64,000 nt of DNA from positions 1 to 64,000 of the forward strand of contig JAKJCA010000006.1 in the NCBI GenBank assembly GCA_022706685.1, read 5' to 3'. Shown in pieces: positions 1 to 8,375 of the stretch. The stretch comes from Bacillota bacterium (GTDB lineage: Bacteria > Bacillota > Clostridia > Oscillospirales > Acutalibacteraceae). The notes beneath the pieces are model-generated. The model was not told the origin of the DNA, made no database searches, and was given only the letters and a program-made list of their open reading frames with translations. The position numbers were made by a program, and so were the translations under genes. Position 1 is the first letter of the stretch, and the number at the start of each line of letters is the position of its first letter.

Positions 1-2
1 CG

Positions 3-497
3 CCCGCCGCGGGCGAGGACTCCCCCGGCATCCTCGACGCCTACGGTTCGGACAACTGCGTGCGCGCCATCCGCACGGCGGCGGCGCAGAGCGACTATGT
101 CATCGTCTACGTCCACTGGGGTACGGAAGACAGCCACCATACCTCCGCCGAACAGCTGGCCGAAGGGGAACGCTACATCGAGGCAGGCGCGGATGCGGTC
201 ATCGGCTCGCATCCGCATGTGCTGCAGGGCATGAATTTCTACCGCGGCAAGTTCATCGCTTACAGCCTGGGCAACTTCTGGTTCAACCTCAAGGACCTGG
301 AGTCGGCTTACCTTGAACTGACGTTCGACGCCGGCGGCGGCATCACGCCGCGGCTGACGCCCTGCATGACCTCGGGCGGCCATACGATCATCGAAACGGA
401 CGCCGCGAAGGCCGGGGAGATTACCGCCCTGATTGAAAGCGTCTCCCCGAAGCAGAACGTCTATATCGCGCCCGACGGCACGGTGAAACAAAAATAG
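3..497 (+). CDS. CapA family protein, C-terminal part (5' end outside window)
   Basis: The reading frame is open from the left edge, so only the last 164 residues or so are visible. They contain the block VHWGTEDSHH, then GADAVIGSHPHVLQG and YSLGNFWFN, which are typical of the metallophosphoesterase-like CapA/PgsA family (PGA_cap). Members are linked to poly-gamma-glutamate capsule synthesis but many are of unknown substrate. The His pairs in the HW and SHPH blocks are expected metal ligands of this fold. The gene ends 21 bases before the next start, so it may belong to the same transcript as the kinase-like gene. The N-terminal signal or anchor cannot be judged. Confidence 0.85.
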   Translation, partial: PAAGEDSPGILDAYGSDNCVRAIRTAAAQSDYVIVYVHWGTEDSHHTSAEQLAEGERYIEAGADAVIGSHPHVLQGMNFYRGKFIAYSLGNFWFNLKDLESAYLELTFDAGGGITPRLTPCMTSGGHTIIETDAAKAGEITALIESVSPKQNVYIAPDGTVKQK

Positions 498-518
498 CCG
501 CCCGGCGGCGAGGTGGGA

Positions 519-1502
519 ATGAAGTCAAGAACAAAAACATCCGTCGGCGGCGATACCGTCCGGGAAATGATGCGCGTTGCCGGCATCGGGGACATCGCGG
601 CCGTCGAGGAACTCGGCGACGGCGAATTCAACACCGCTTACAAGGTGACGGCGGCAGGCGGCTGTTATGTTGTCAAAATCGCCCCGGCGCCCGGCGCGGA
701 CGTATTGACCTACGAAAAAAACCTGATGGCCACGGAACTGGCGGTCTACGATCTCATCAGCCGGCAAACAGACGTCCGCGTCCCGAAAGTGCTGTACCGC
801 AGCAGCGCGGTCATCGGCAGCCCCTGGTACGTCATGGAGTACCTGCCCGGAAAGCCGCTGACAAAAGCCAGACTTACGCGTGCGCAGCGGCGAAACGTGA
901 TGTTTGAACTGGGCCGAAGCGCCGCCAAAATCAATGCTCTTACAAACGACGCCTTCGGCTACATGCAAAACGGGCTGAAACCCTCATGGAAAGAGGCGTA
1001 CAACGATATGGTGTCCGCCGTCCTCGCCGACGCGGACCGGCTGCGCGTCCGCGTGCCGCGCAGGGAGAAGATTCTCCGGCTCATCGGCCGAAACGCCGGC
1101 GTTCTGGAAGAAGTGGCGCAGGCGCGGCTGATTCATTTCGACCTGTGGAAAGGCAATATTTTCGTCGGCGAAAGCGGAACGCTCGAGGGCATCATCGACA
1201 CCGAGCGGGCGATGTGGGGCGACTTCTACGGCGAGTTTGTCAACCTTGATTTTTTCGGAAACTTCGGCAGGAATACGGCGTTCATCGAGGGTTACAATTC
1301 CGTTGCCGGGGAAAAAATCGCGCTCAACGCTTCAACGATAAAAAGAATGAACCTCATGCGGCTTTACCTCGCGCTGGTGATTTTTACCGAGGCGGACACC
1401 CGCACGGGCAAGTCCGGCGGCGTTTACCTGTTCAAAAAAGTTTTCGCGCGGCTGCTGATGCACAAGGCGTTCAAGGCTCTGAAACACAAGGACGGTGCTT
1501 GA
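519..1502 (+). CDS. Aminoglycoside/choline phosphotransferase-like kinase (APH fold)
   Basis: A 327-residue protein with the APH (PF01636) kinase pattern: a nucleotide-binding Lys in YVVKIAP near residue 54, the catalytic loop LIHFDLWKGN near residues 204-213 (H-x-D-x4-N) and the metal-binding Asp in GIIDTE near residue 226. Such proteins phosphorylate small hydroxylated molecules; the substrate here cannot be told. A GTG at 513 is in frame, but ATG 519 is preceded by GAGGTGGG at a good distance and is preferred. The stop overlaps the ATG of the next gene by one base, implying translational coupling in an operon with the hydrolase and LarA-like genes. Resistance to aminoglycosides should not be assumed. 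Confidence 0.8.
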   Translation: MKSRTKTSVGGDTVREMMRVAGIGDIAAVEELGDGEFNTAYKVTAAGGCYVVKIAPAPGADVLTYEKNLMATELAVYDLISRQTDVRVPKVLYRSSAVIGSPWYVMEYLPGKPLTKARLTRAQRRNVMFELGRSAAKINALTNDAFGYMQNGLKPSWKEAYNDMVSAVLADADRLRVRVPRREKILRLIGRNAGVLEEVAQARLIHFDLWKGNIFVGESGTLEGIIDTERAMWGDFYGEFVNLDFFGNFGRNTAFIEGYNSVAGEKIALNASTIKRMNLMRLYLALVIFTEADTRTGKSGGVYLFKKVFARLLMHKAFKALKHKDGA

Positions 1503-2425
1503 TGAAAGAGATTGATTTTACGAGTTACGACGGCAAACGGCTGGCCTGCTTCCTTTGGGACGAGGTCGAACATCCGAAGGGCGTCATTCAGCTGGTGCAC
1601 GGCCTGACCTCCCACACTCTGCGCTACGGCGATTTTGCCGAAGCCCTCAACGCGGGCGGCTACATCGTGTTCGGCGACGACCACCGCATGAACGGCAAAA
1701 CCGCCGGCCTCGAGAACCTCGGCAAGGCCGGCCCGGACAACTTCAACGAAAACGTGCGCGACGAAATCGAAATCACGAAAATGCTGCGCGAAAAGTTCGG
1801 TCTGCCGGTGCAGCTGTTCGCGCACAGTTACGGCTCCTTTCTCGGGCAGCGTTATATTGAACTCGCCGGTGATTCGGTCGACGGCGTCGTGCTCAGCGGC
1901 TCGGCGTACATGGGCGGGCCGATGCTGTTCTGGGGCAAGGTGCTCACCTGGTTCCAGCGGTTGTTTTTCGGGGCGTACCGGCCCGGCAAGATGTTTTATA
2001 AAATGACTTTCACCTCCAACGACCGGTACTTTCCGGACGATACGATACAAAACGCCTGGCTCAACCGGGACCCGGAGAAGGTCAAAATCTACAACGCAGA
2101 CCCGTATTGCAATTTCATCATGAGCCACGGTTTTTTCTACGCTCTGATGCGGGGGCTCGCCGACGCCTGTCAAAAGAAAAACCTCAAACAGATACCCAAA
2201 GGGCTGCCCGTCTTTCTCATCAGCGGGGAAAAAGACCCCGTCGGCGGCATGGGCGTCAAGGTCCGGGCGCTGCATGAACTGTACCGGTCGCTCGGCCTCA
2301 ACGTCCGAATGAAGATTTATCCGGACGTGCGGCACGAACTGACGGGCGATTACGACGAACAGGCCCATATCGCGGATATGCTGGCGTTTTTTGACGCGAA
2401 CATTCAACACGGAGGCCGGCCATGA
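1502..2425 (+). CDS. Alpha/beta hydrolase (serine aminopeptidase S33 / monoacylglycerol lipase-like)
   Basis: A 307-residue cytosolic alpha/beta hydrolase. Visible are the oxyanion region LVHGLTSHTLRY near residue 32, the nucleophile elbow AHSYGS with Ser near residue 109, the acid Asp in LISGEKDPVGG near residue 244 and the His in DVRHEL near residue 278. The order and length fit the Hydrolase_4 (lysophospholipase/monoacylglycerol lipase) branch. The elbow is A-H-S-Y-G rather than the usual G-H-S-x-G, a common variant. A TTG at 1499 is also in frame; ATG 1502, coupled to the upstream stop, is the likelier start. It overlaps the LarA-like gene by four bases (ATGA). Confidence 0.85.
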   Translation: MKEIDFTSYDGKRLACFLWDEVEHPKGVIQLVHGLTSHTLRYGDFAEALNAGGYIVFGDDHRMNGKTAGLENLGKAGPDNFNENVRDEIEITKMLREKFGLPVQLFAHSYGSFLGQRYIELAGDSVDGVVLSGSAYMGGPMLFWGKVLTWFQRLFFGAYRPGKMFYKMTFTSNDRYFPDDTIQNAWLNRDPEKVKIYNADPYCNFIMSHGFFYALMRGLADACQKKNLKQIPKGLPVFLISGEKDPVGGMGVKVRALHELYRSLGLNVRMKIYPDVRHELTGDYDEQAHIADMLAFFDANIQHGGRP

Positions 2426-3675
2426 AGCAAAGCATCCGGCTCGACTACGGCAAAACGGGCCTGACGGTACGCCTGGACGGCGCGGACGTCATCGAGCCCC
2501 TCGAACAGCCCGCCGCGGAGAACCCCGCCGCTCTTATCGGGAAAAAGTTGTATAAGCCCGACTTCGGGCCAAGCCTGGCGCACCTTGCCGCCGGCAAACG
2601 GACCGCCGCCGTCGCCCATACGGACATCACGCGCGCGACGCCCAACCGGCTCATCCTGCCCGCCGTCCTCGGCGAACTGCGCGCGCTGGGTTTTGAGAAG
2701 GAAAATATCGTGCTGGTCAATATGACCGGCAGCCACAGGCCCCAGACGCCCGCCGAGCTGGCGGATATGCTGGGCGGCGAAACGGCGTCGGCGTACCGCT
2801 GCGTGCAGCACAACGCTTTCGACAACAGCACCATGAGCTGCGCCGGCGAGCTGGACGGCTATCCGCTCTATGTCAACAAAGCATACCTGCAGGCGGACCT
2901 GAAAATCTGCACGGGTTTTATCGAACCGCATTTTTTTGCCGGTTTCAGCGGCGGGCCCAAAGCGGTGCTGCCGGGGCTGTGCGACATCGGCTCCATCATG
3001 CGCAACCACAACGCGGCCCGAATCGCCGACGACAGGGCCACCTGGGCCGTGACGCGGGGCAACCCCGTGTGGGAAAACATCCGGGACGGCTGCGCCCTGG
3101 CGGCGCCCGATTTTCTGCTCAACGTCGCGCTGAACACCCACGGGGAGGTTTCGGCCGTGTTCGCCGGCTCGTGGGAAGAGGCGCACCGTAAAGGTTGCGA
3201 ATTTGTGCGCGAACACGCGATGCGCAAAACGGACAAATTATATGACATGGTCATTACCTCCAACAGCGGTTATCCGCTGGATATGAACCTCTACCAGTGC
3301 GTCAAAGCCATGAGCTGCGCCGCGCAGATTGTCAGGGACGGCGGCATCATCGTCGTGGCCGGCGAATGCTCCGACGGCCTGCCCAAGGGCAGCCCGTATG
3401 AAAAAATCCTGAAAACCGCAAGGACCCCCGAAGAGTTGTTCGACCTGATCGTATCCGGCAAGGAAACGCTGCCCGAACAGTGGCAGGCGCAGATACAGGC
3501 AAGGATTCAAAAGCGGGCGAGGGTCTTCGTGTATGCCGGCTGTTTAAGCGACGATGAAATCAAACAGGCGCTGCTCGAGCCCTGCCGGGATATCGAAGCG
3601 CTGGTCAGGGAATACGGCGGCAGCGTCGCCGTGCTGCCCAAAGGCCCTCAAACCGTTCCCTGCTGCGTATCATAA
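2422..3675 (+). CDS. LarA-family nickel-pincer racemase-like protein (DUF2088)
   Basis: A 417-residue homologue of lactate racemase LarA, which uses a nickel-pincer nucleotide cofactor bound to a Lys. Visible family motifs are DITRATPN near residue 70, GSHRPQTP near residue 100, and HFFAGFSGGPK near residues 170-180, whose His and Lys fall close to H174 and K184 of Lactobacillus plantarum LarA. A further His occurs in MRNHNA. LarA homologues racemise or epimerise several 2-hydroxyacids, so lactate is not certain. The cofactor-making larB, larC and larE genes are absent from the window and must be encoded elsewhere if the enzyme is active. The gene is coupled to the upstream hydrolase; its stop lies 40 bases before the FAD oxidoreductase. 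Confidence 0.8.
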   Translation: MKQSIRLDYGKTGLTVRLDGADVIEPLEQPAAENPAALIGKKLYKPDFGPSLAHLAAGKRTAAVAHTDITRATPNRLILPAVLGELRALGFEKENIVLVNMTGSHRPQTPAELADMLGGETASAYRCVQHNAFDNSTMSCAGELDGYPLYVNKAYLQADLKICTGFIEPHFFAGFSGGPKAVLPGLCDIGSIMRNHNAARIADDRATWAVTRGNPVWENIRDGCALAAPDFLLNVALNTHGEVSAVFAGSWEEAHRKGCEFVREHAMRKTDKLYDMVITSNSGYPLDMNLYQCVKAMSCAAQIVRDGGIIVVAGECSDGLPKGSPYEKILKTARTPEELFDLIVSGKETLPEQWQAQIQARIQKRARVFVYAGCLSDDEIKQALLEPCRDIEALVREYGGSVAVLPKGPQTVPCCVS

Positions 3676-3715
3676 CGATTGCTATACAGACCGTTCATCA
3701 AACCCGGGAGGAAAC

Positions 3716-5035
3716 ATGGGCAAAAAAATCATTGTGGCCGGCGCGGGCCACGGCGGCCTCGTTGCCGCGGCGCATTTGGCGCGGCTCGGCTGCGAATGCG
3801 AGGTTTTTGAAAAAAAGCGGCGCGATGAACTCGGCTACGACTGGACCGACACCATCGGGCGCAACACGTTTGACATCGCGGGGTTCGCTGATAATGAACG
3901 CGGCGCGGTGACGCTGCGGAAAAACTCGACCTTTTATGCCCCGAACCGGAAAACGCCGGTCGAATATAACGTCAGTCCCGGGCGCGAGGCGCTGGAAATC
4001 GAGCGCAAAACCATGTATGACTGCCTGATTGCGCACGCCGAAAACGCGGGGGTCAGGATTCATTATTCGGCCGTCGTCCAAGGTCCGCTGCCGGACGCGG
4101 AAGGCGGCGTCCGTGGTTTGAAAGTCGACGGCAGGGAGGAAGAAGCCGATTTGGTCGTCGACAGCGCCGGCCTGTTTTCGCCCGTGATGGCGGGCCTGCC
4201 GGCGCACTACCGCATGGCCGAACCCTACGGCGAAAACAGCGTGTTCCACGTCTACCGTGGGTACTACGACCTGGCGGAAGGCGCCGACACGCCGCAGATG
4301 GGCCGTTTCAATATTTATTTCAAATTCATGGGCATCAAAGGCATCGCCTGGTACAAAGTGTCGGAGGGGATGGCGGATTTCCTTGTCGGCAGCGTCGAGC
4401 CGCTGGATCCGGACACGGCGCAGGCGGCCCTGCGCGAAATGCGCAAGGTGCATCCCGAAATCGGCGGTCGGCTCCTGCGCGGCGGCCGGATCAACGACAT
4501 CCCCATCCGTTCCACCCACACCCTGCTCGTCGGCAACCGCTACGCTGCTGTCGGCGACGCGGTCTCCATGCCCGACCCGATGAACGGCTCGGGCATCACC
4601 AACGCCGTTAAGGCAGGCGCGCTGCTCGCCGAAACCGCTGCCGGCCTTCTGCGGGAAGGCAGGCCCTTCGATACGGCCGGGCTGTGGGATTACCAGGTCC
4701 GTTACTACAAAAGCGCCGCGCACAAAGCGGCCGCCATCTGCGTGCTGAAAAACTGCCTGCTGTCGTTTTCGCCGGAGGTACTGAACTTTTTCTTCGACAA
4801 AAAGATCCTGACCGCCAAGGAACTCGGCGGCAGCGGACAGGCGATGAAGATGGATAAAGCGGAACTGACGGGCAAAATCAGGCGCGGCATCGGGCGGCCG
4901 CTCAGCCTGCTGAAACTCAAAAAGGCGGTTGAAACCTCCAAAGAGGCAAAGAACACCGCCCTGGCCATACCGGAAACATACGACGCCGACGCCGTGGAAG
5001 CCTGGCGCGCCAAACTCAACGCCCTGCTGGCATAA
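3716..5035 (+). CDS. FAD-dependent oxidoreductase, geranylgeranyl reductase / monooxygenase-like
   Basis: A 439-residue flavoprotein with an N-terminal dinucleotide motif (VAGAGHGGLVAAAHLA, residues 6-21, then EVFEKK at the end of beta 2) and the second FAD block VGDAVSMPDPMNGSGITNA near residue 280. This arrangement fits the p-hydroxybenzoate hydroxylase/geranylgeranyl reductase superfamily. Substrate is not evident. The reading frame runs upstream into the LarA-like gene, but ATG 3716 has GGGAGGAAAC directly before it and the flavin motif begins immediately after, so this start is preferred. It is the last gene of the run beginning near 519; an inverted repeat at 5058-5087 follows. Confidence 0.8.
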   Translation: MGKKIIVAGAGHGGLVAAAHLARLGCECEVFEKKRRDELGYDWTDTIGRNTFDIAGFADNERGAVTLRKNSTFYAPNRKTPVEYNVSPGREALEIERKTMYDCLIAHAENAGVRIHYSAVVQGPLPDAEGGVRGLKVDGREEEADLVVDSAGLFSPVMAGLPAHYRMAEPYGENSVFHVYRGYYDLAEGADTPQMGRFNIYFKFMGIKGIAWYKVSEGMADFLVGSVEPLDPDTAQAALREMRKVHPEIGGRLLRGGRINDIPIRSTHTLLVGNRYAAVGDAVSMPDPMNGSGITNAVKAGALLAETAAGLLREGRPFDTAGLWDYQVRYYKSAAHKAAAICVLKNCLLSFSPEVLNFFFDKKILTAKELGGSGQAMKMDKAELTGKIRRGIGRPLSLLKLKKAVETSKEAKNTALAIPETYDADAVEAWRAKLNALLA

Positions 5036-5057
5036 AAATTGAAGGAATTTTTGTTTC

Positions 5058-5087
5058 TGCCGGAAACCGGCGGTCCGGTTTTCGGCA
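5058..5087 (+). terminator. Possible terminator after the FAD oxidoreductase
   Basis: TGCCGGAAACCGG (5058-5070) can pair with CCGGTTTTCGGCA (5075-5087) around a four-base loop, with one G-T style mismatch. No T-tract follows, so it is a weak intrinsic terminator or a processing hairpin. It lies 22 bases after the stop codon. Confidence 0.4.
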
Positions 5088-5201
5088 AAGACGGCATTAA
5101 AAACGGCCGTTTGATGCCCGAGCGAAAACATCAGGCCGGCCGGATGGAAAAGTAACCAAAAATTTGCGTTTTGCACCCCGAATGTTTTCGGCTGCCGCGC
5201 C

Positions 5202-5230
5202 TTGACCGCGGCGGCCCGGAGGTCTATCAT
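5202..5230 (+). promoter_or_regulatory. Sigma-A promoter of the transaldolase gene
   Basis: TTGACC (5202-5207), a 17-base spacer and TATCAT (5225-5230) stand 40 bases before the TTG start, giving a plausible short leader. Confidence 0.6.
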
Positions 5231-5270
5231 TTTTGAGGCGGCAAAAAACCGGAAAGAGACGGAGAGAACA

Positions 5271-5954
5271 TTGCTTTACATCATCGACACAGCCAACCTG
5301 GACGACATCAAAAGGTGCATGGAATACTTCCCCGTGGCGGGCGTCACGACGAACCCGACCATCATCTCCAAGGAGCATACCGGCTTCCCCGACCTGATCA
5401 AAGCGATCCGCGCGCTCATCGGCGACGAGAAGATGCTGCACATCCAGACGACGGGTACCGACGCGCAGACCATCGTCAAAGAGGCGGTCCTGCTCAGGGA
5501 TTTTGTCGGCGGCGACTTTTACGCAAAAATCCCGATTTCACCCGAAGGCCTCAAGGCCACCATGCAACTGAAAAAAATGGGCATCAAGGTGACGGAAACC
5601 GCCATTTTCACCCAGCAGCAGGCCATGATCGCCGCGCAGGCCGGCGCGGATTTTGTGGCGCCCTATATCAACCGGCTCGACAGTATCGTCAGCGACGGGG
5701 TGCACGTGGTATCCGAGATTGTGAAGATGTTCAACGTCCACAATATCAAATCCCGCGTGCTGGCGGCAAGCTTCAAAAACGTCGAGCAGATTCATAAAAT
5801 CGCCCTGGCCGGCGGCCACGCCGTGACCATCAGCCCGGAGCTTTTCAATACCCTGACCTACCATCCTCTGACCGACCGCGCCATCGAGAGTTTCAACGCC
5901 GACTGGCAGAGCGTGTACGGCGACAAAGGCGTGCTTGACGTGTTTGAACGCTGA
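5271..5954 (+). CDS. Fructose-6-phosphate aldolase / transaldolase-like (FSA/TalC type)
   Basis: A 227-residue class I aldolase of the small transaldolase family. It starts MLYIIDTANLDDIKR and carries GVTTNPTI near residue 25 and the Schiff-base Lys in FYAKIPIS at about residue 85, the same position as in E. coli FsaA. A C-terminal extension of a few residues follows the usual 220. The start is TTG 5271, preceded by GGAGAGAACA; an upstream in-frame codon would add a non-homologous tail. It has its own promoter and a clean terminator, so it is monocistronic. It may act in the pentose phosphate pathway; a sulfofructose transaldolase role is conceivable because a sulfoquinovosidase-like locus exists 36 kb away, but nothing here proves it. 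Confidence 0.85.
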   Translation: MLYIIDTANLDDIKRCMEYFPVAGVTTNPTIISKEHTGFPDLIKAIRALIGDEKMLHIQTTGTDAQTIVKEAVLLRDFVGGDFYAKIPISPEGLKATMQLKKMGIKVTETAIFTQQQAMIAAQAGADFVAPYINRLDSIVSDGVHVVSEIVKMFNVHNIKSRVLAASFKNVEQIHKIALAGGHAVTISPELFNTLTYHPLTDRAIESFNADWQSVYGDKGVLDVFER

Positions 5955-5966
5955 AAACGGCCGCCC

Positions 5967-5999
5967 GCCGCCTGTCCGCGCGGACAGGCGGCTTTTTTT
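5967..5999 (+). terminator. Rho-independent terminator of the transaldolase gene
   Basis: A perfect 11-bp stem (5967-5977 with 5982-5992), a GCGC loop and seven T follow the stop by 12 bases. Confidence 0.9.
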
Positions 6000-6117
6000 G
6001 CCCGTTGCCGCCGCGCAGGCGTCAGCCGATTGCAGTTTGGCCGGTTGTGTGAAATAATATCCTCAATACAGCAGACAGTCCGGCCGCGCGTAACGCCGGC
6101 AGATACGGAGGCCTGTC

Positions 6118-7353
6118 ATGACAAAAGAAACCGCCATGCTCCGGGAACTGGCCCGCGAATATTTCACGTTCGCCCGCGAAGAACGCAACGCCGGTCGCCT
6201 GCGGCTCCACCGCGCGGTCAACGACCTGAAAATGGTCCGGCCCGTCGTGCTCATCGACGAACTGCCGTGGAGTGAAATGAACATCAACGGCGAGCTGACG
6301 GTACGCTGCAAAGACCCTTTCCTCGCCGGAATCGAATGGTTTCTGCGCTCAAACCTGTATAAGTACCGCCATTTCCCCGCCGACATGGTCCTGCGGCCGT
6401 ACGTGCCCGTCTCCAAGGTGGTCCGCTCGACCGGCAACGGAGTCAGCGTCAAGGAAGAAATACTCAGGACCGACAAGAAAAACAGCATCGTTTCGCACCG
6501 CTATACCGACCAGTTTGAAAACGACGCCGATTTGGCGAAACTGCGCGTGCCCGTCATTACCTACGACCGGGAGGAAACGCGCCGGCGTTATGAACTGGCA
6601 GGCGAAATCCTGGGCGACATCATCCCCGTCAAGATGACCGGCCGGGATTATTTCCACGTGTCGACATGGGACGAAATCTCCCACTACCGCGGGGTGACGA
6701 ACCTGCTGATCGACCTGGCCGAGCGGCCCGCCTTCTCGCACGCGCTCGCGCGCAAACTGACCGACATCAGCCTGGCGGAACTCGAACAGTACGAGCGGTT
6801 GGATTTGTTTGAAAACGACCCCTATTCCCTGCACTGCACGCCCGTCAAGGCGAGCGACCTGCCGGGCCCCGACTACGCCGGCGGGCCGCTGACAAGGAAA
6901 AACATCTGGGGCAGGGGCGCGGCGCAGATTTTTTCCTCGGTGTCCAAAGCGATGCACGAGGAATTCGACATCGCCTATATGATCGAAACCGTCGGGCAGT
7001 GCGGCCTGGTGTACTATGGCTGCTGCGAGGCGCTCGACAAAAAAATCGACATCGTCGAGAAAATTCCCCATCTGCGCAAAATCGGCGCGACGCCCTGGGC
7101 GGACATCGACGCCATCGCGGAAACGGTCGGCCCGAAATACGTCGTATCCGCCAAACCGAACCCCGCCGCGGTCGGCGAGCCGGTGCTCGACCGCGACAGC
7201 CTGCGCAAAGAGTTGCGCCGCATCCTCGGCGCCGTCAAACGTTACGGCTGCAGCTGCGACATCGTGCTTAAAGACATCAGCACCTGCCGCGGCCGGCCGG
7301 AAAACATTTTTGAATGGGAACGCACCGCCATGGAGGAAGTGCTGGCTTTTTAA
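6118..7353 (+). CDS. UroD-like protein (corrinoid methyltransferase / uroporphyrinogen decarboxylase superfamily), paralogue 1
   Basis: A 411-residue protein of the URO-D fold. The C-terminal half holds IETVGQCGLVYYGCCEALDKK near residue 300, where methylcobamide methyltransferases of this superfamily usually have an H/C-x-C zinc site, then a TIM-barrel-like run ending GCSCDIVLKDISTC. It lacks the N-terminal substrate-binding pattern of true HemE, so haem synthesis is unlikely. Clostridial relatives are numerous and uncharacterised; a methyl transfer role is an inference. A paralogue lies on the minus strand at 10183. It begins at ATG after TACGGAGGCCTGTC and is followed by the CDF exporter 35 bases later, suggesting an operon to 10102. 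Confidence 0.7.
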   Translation: MTKETAMLRELAREYFTFAREERNAGRLRLHRAVNDLKMVRPVVLIDELPWSEMNINGELTVRCKDPFLAGIEWFLRSNLYKYRHFPADMVLRPYVPVSKVVRSTGNGVSVKEEILRTDKKNSIVSHRYTDQFENDADLAKLRVPVITYDREETRRRYELAGEILGDIIPVKMTGRDYFHVSTWDEISHYRGVTNLLIDLAERPAFSHALARKLTDISLAELEQYERLDLFENDPYSLHCTPVKASDLPGPDYAGGPLTRKNIWGRGAAQIFSSVSKAMHEEFDIAYMIETVGQCGLVYYGCCEALDKKIDIVEKIPHLRKIGATPWADIDAIAETVGPKYVVSAKPNPAAVGEPVLDRDSLRKELRRILGAVKRYGCSCDIVLKDISTCRGRPENIFEWERTAMEEVLAF

Positions 7354-7388
7354 GCGGCGGTATCATCATCACGGGAGGCGGGGCGGCG

Positions 7389-8348
7389 ATGCCGGACAAC
7401 CACAATCACAGTCACCATCACGGCATAGAAGCCGGAGAGGCCAAAGGCAGCCGGCTGCTCGCGGTGATTGCCCTGAACTTTATCATCACCGCGGCGCAGA
7501 CGGCGGCGGGTATTTTCGCGGGCAGCCTTTCGCTGATTTCGGACTCCCTGCACAATTTCAGCGACGGGATGGCCGTCATCATCAGTTACCTCGCCCTGCG
7601 CATCGCCGGGCGCGGCAACGACAAGCGGAGGACCTTCGGCTACAAACGGGCGACCATCCTCGCGGCGCTGGTTAATTCATCGGTGCTGGCGGTGATTTCG
7701 GTTTTCCTGTTCCGGGAGGCCTACGGCCGCTTCCAACACCCCCGCGAGGTGGACGGCGGCCTGGTGATATGGGTCGCGCTTGTCGGCCTGGCCGCCAACG
7801 CGCTGGGCGCCTGGCTGCTGCACGGCCACAGCAAGGGCGACATCAACCTCAAAGCCTCCTACCTGCACCTCATCAGCGACACGCTTTCGTCGGTCGGCGT
7901 CGTCATCGGCGGCATCCTGATTTATTTCTTCCGGGTGTACTGGGTCGACCCCCTGCTGACGGTGCTCATCGCGCTGTATGTGCTGACGCAAAGCTATAAA
8001 ATCATCAAACAGGCTTTCGCCATTCTGATGCAGAGCGTCCCCGCGAGCCTGGACCCGGAGGCCATCGCGGCCGAGTTATGCTCCATGGAAGAAATCGAAA
8101 ACGTCCATCACGTCCATATCTGGAGCTTGGACGAAAACAACGTCATGTTCGAAGCGCACGTCAACGTATGCGACATGCTCGTCAGCGAAACGGCGCGGAC
8201 GCTTGAAAAAATCGAACGCCTGCTTGAGGCCCATGGCATCCGGCATGTGACCATCCAGTTTGAGAACGGCTGCTGCCCGGGCGCCGGCGTCATCAGCGCG
8301 GGCGGACCCGGCGCGCCGGCCTGCAAAAAGCCGGATTGCGGCGCTTGA
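7389..8348 (+). CDS. Cation diffusion facilitator (CzcD/ZitB-like zinc exporter)
   Basis: A 319-residue CDF transporter. A His-rich N-terminus (HNHSHHHG, residues 4-11) precedes six predicted membrane helices. The two metal-site pairs of the family are visible as SDSLHNFSDG near residues 50-58 and HLISDTLSSVG near residue 160. A cytoplasmic C-terminal domain contains VHHVHIWSLDE and ends with a Cys-rich tail (NGCCPG, then CKKPDC) that could bind metal. The family exports zinc, cadmium or cobalt in exchange for protons. The start is ATG 7389 after GGAGGCGGGG. Placement between a UroD-like gene and a toroid-like gene gives no clear functional hint. Confidence 0.9.
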   Translation: MPDNHNHSHHHGIEAGEAKGSRLLAVIALNFIITAAQTAAGIFAGSLSLISDSLHNFSDGMAVIISYLALRIAGRGNDKRRTFGYKRATILAALVNSSVLAVISVFLFREAYGRFQHPREVDGGLVIWVALVGLAANALGAWLLHGHSKGDINLKASYLHLISDTLSSVGVVIGGILIYFFRVYWVDPLLTVLIALYVLTQSYKIIKQAFAILMQSVPASLDPEAIAAELCSMEEIENVHHVHIWSLDENNVMFEAHVNVCDMLVSETARTLEKIERLLEAHGIRHVTIQFENGCCPGAGVISAGGPGAPACKKPDCGA

Positions 8349-8375
8349 CCGCCGCGGGATTGAAAGGGCGATGAT

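Noticed and set aside
513..1502. An aminoglycoside resistance gene
   Set aside because: Only the general kinase fold is recognisable; chromosomal operon context with metabolic genes gives no support for resistance.
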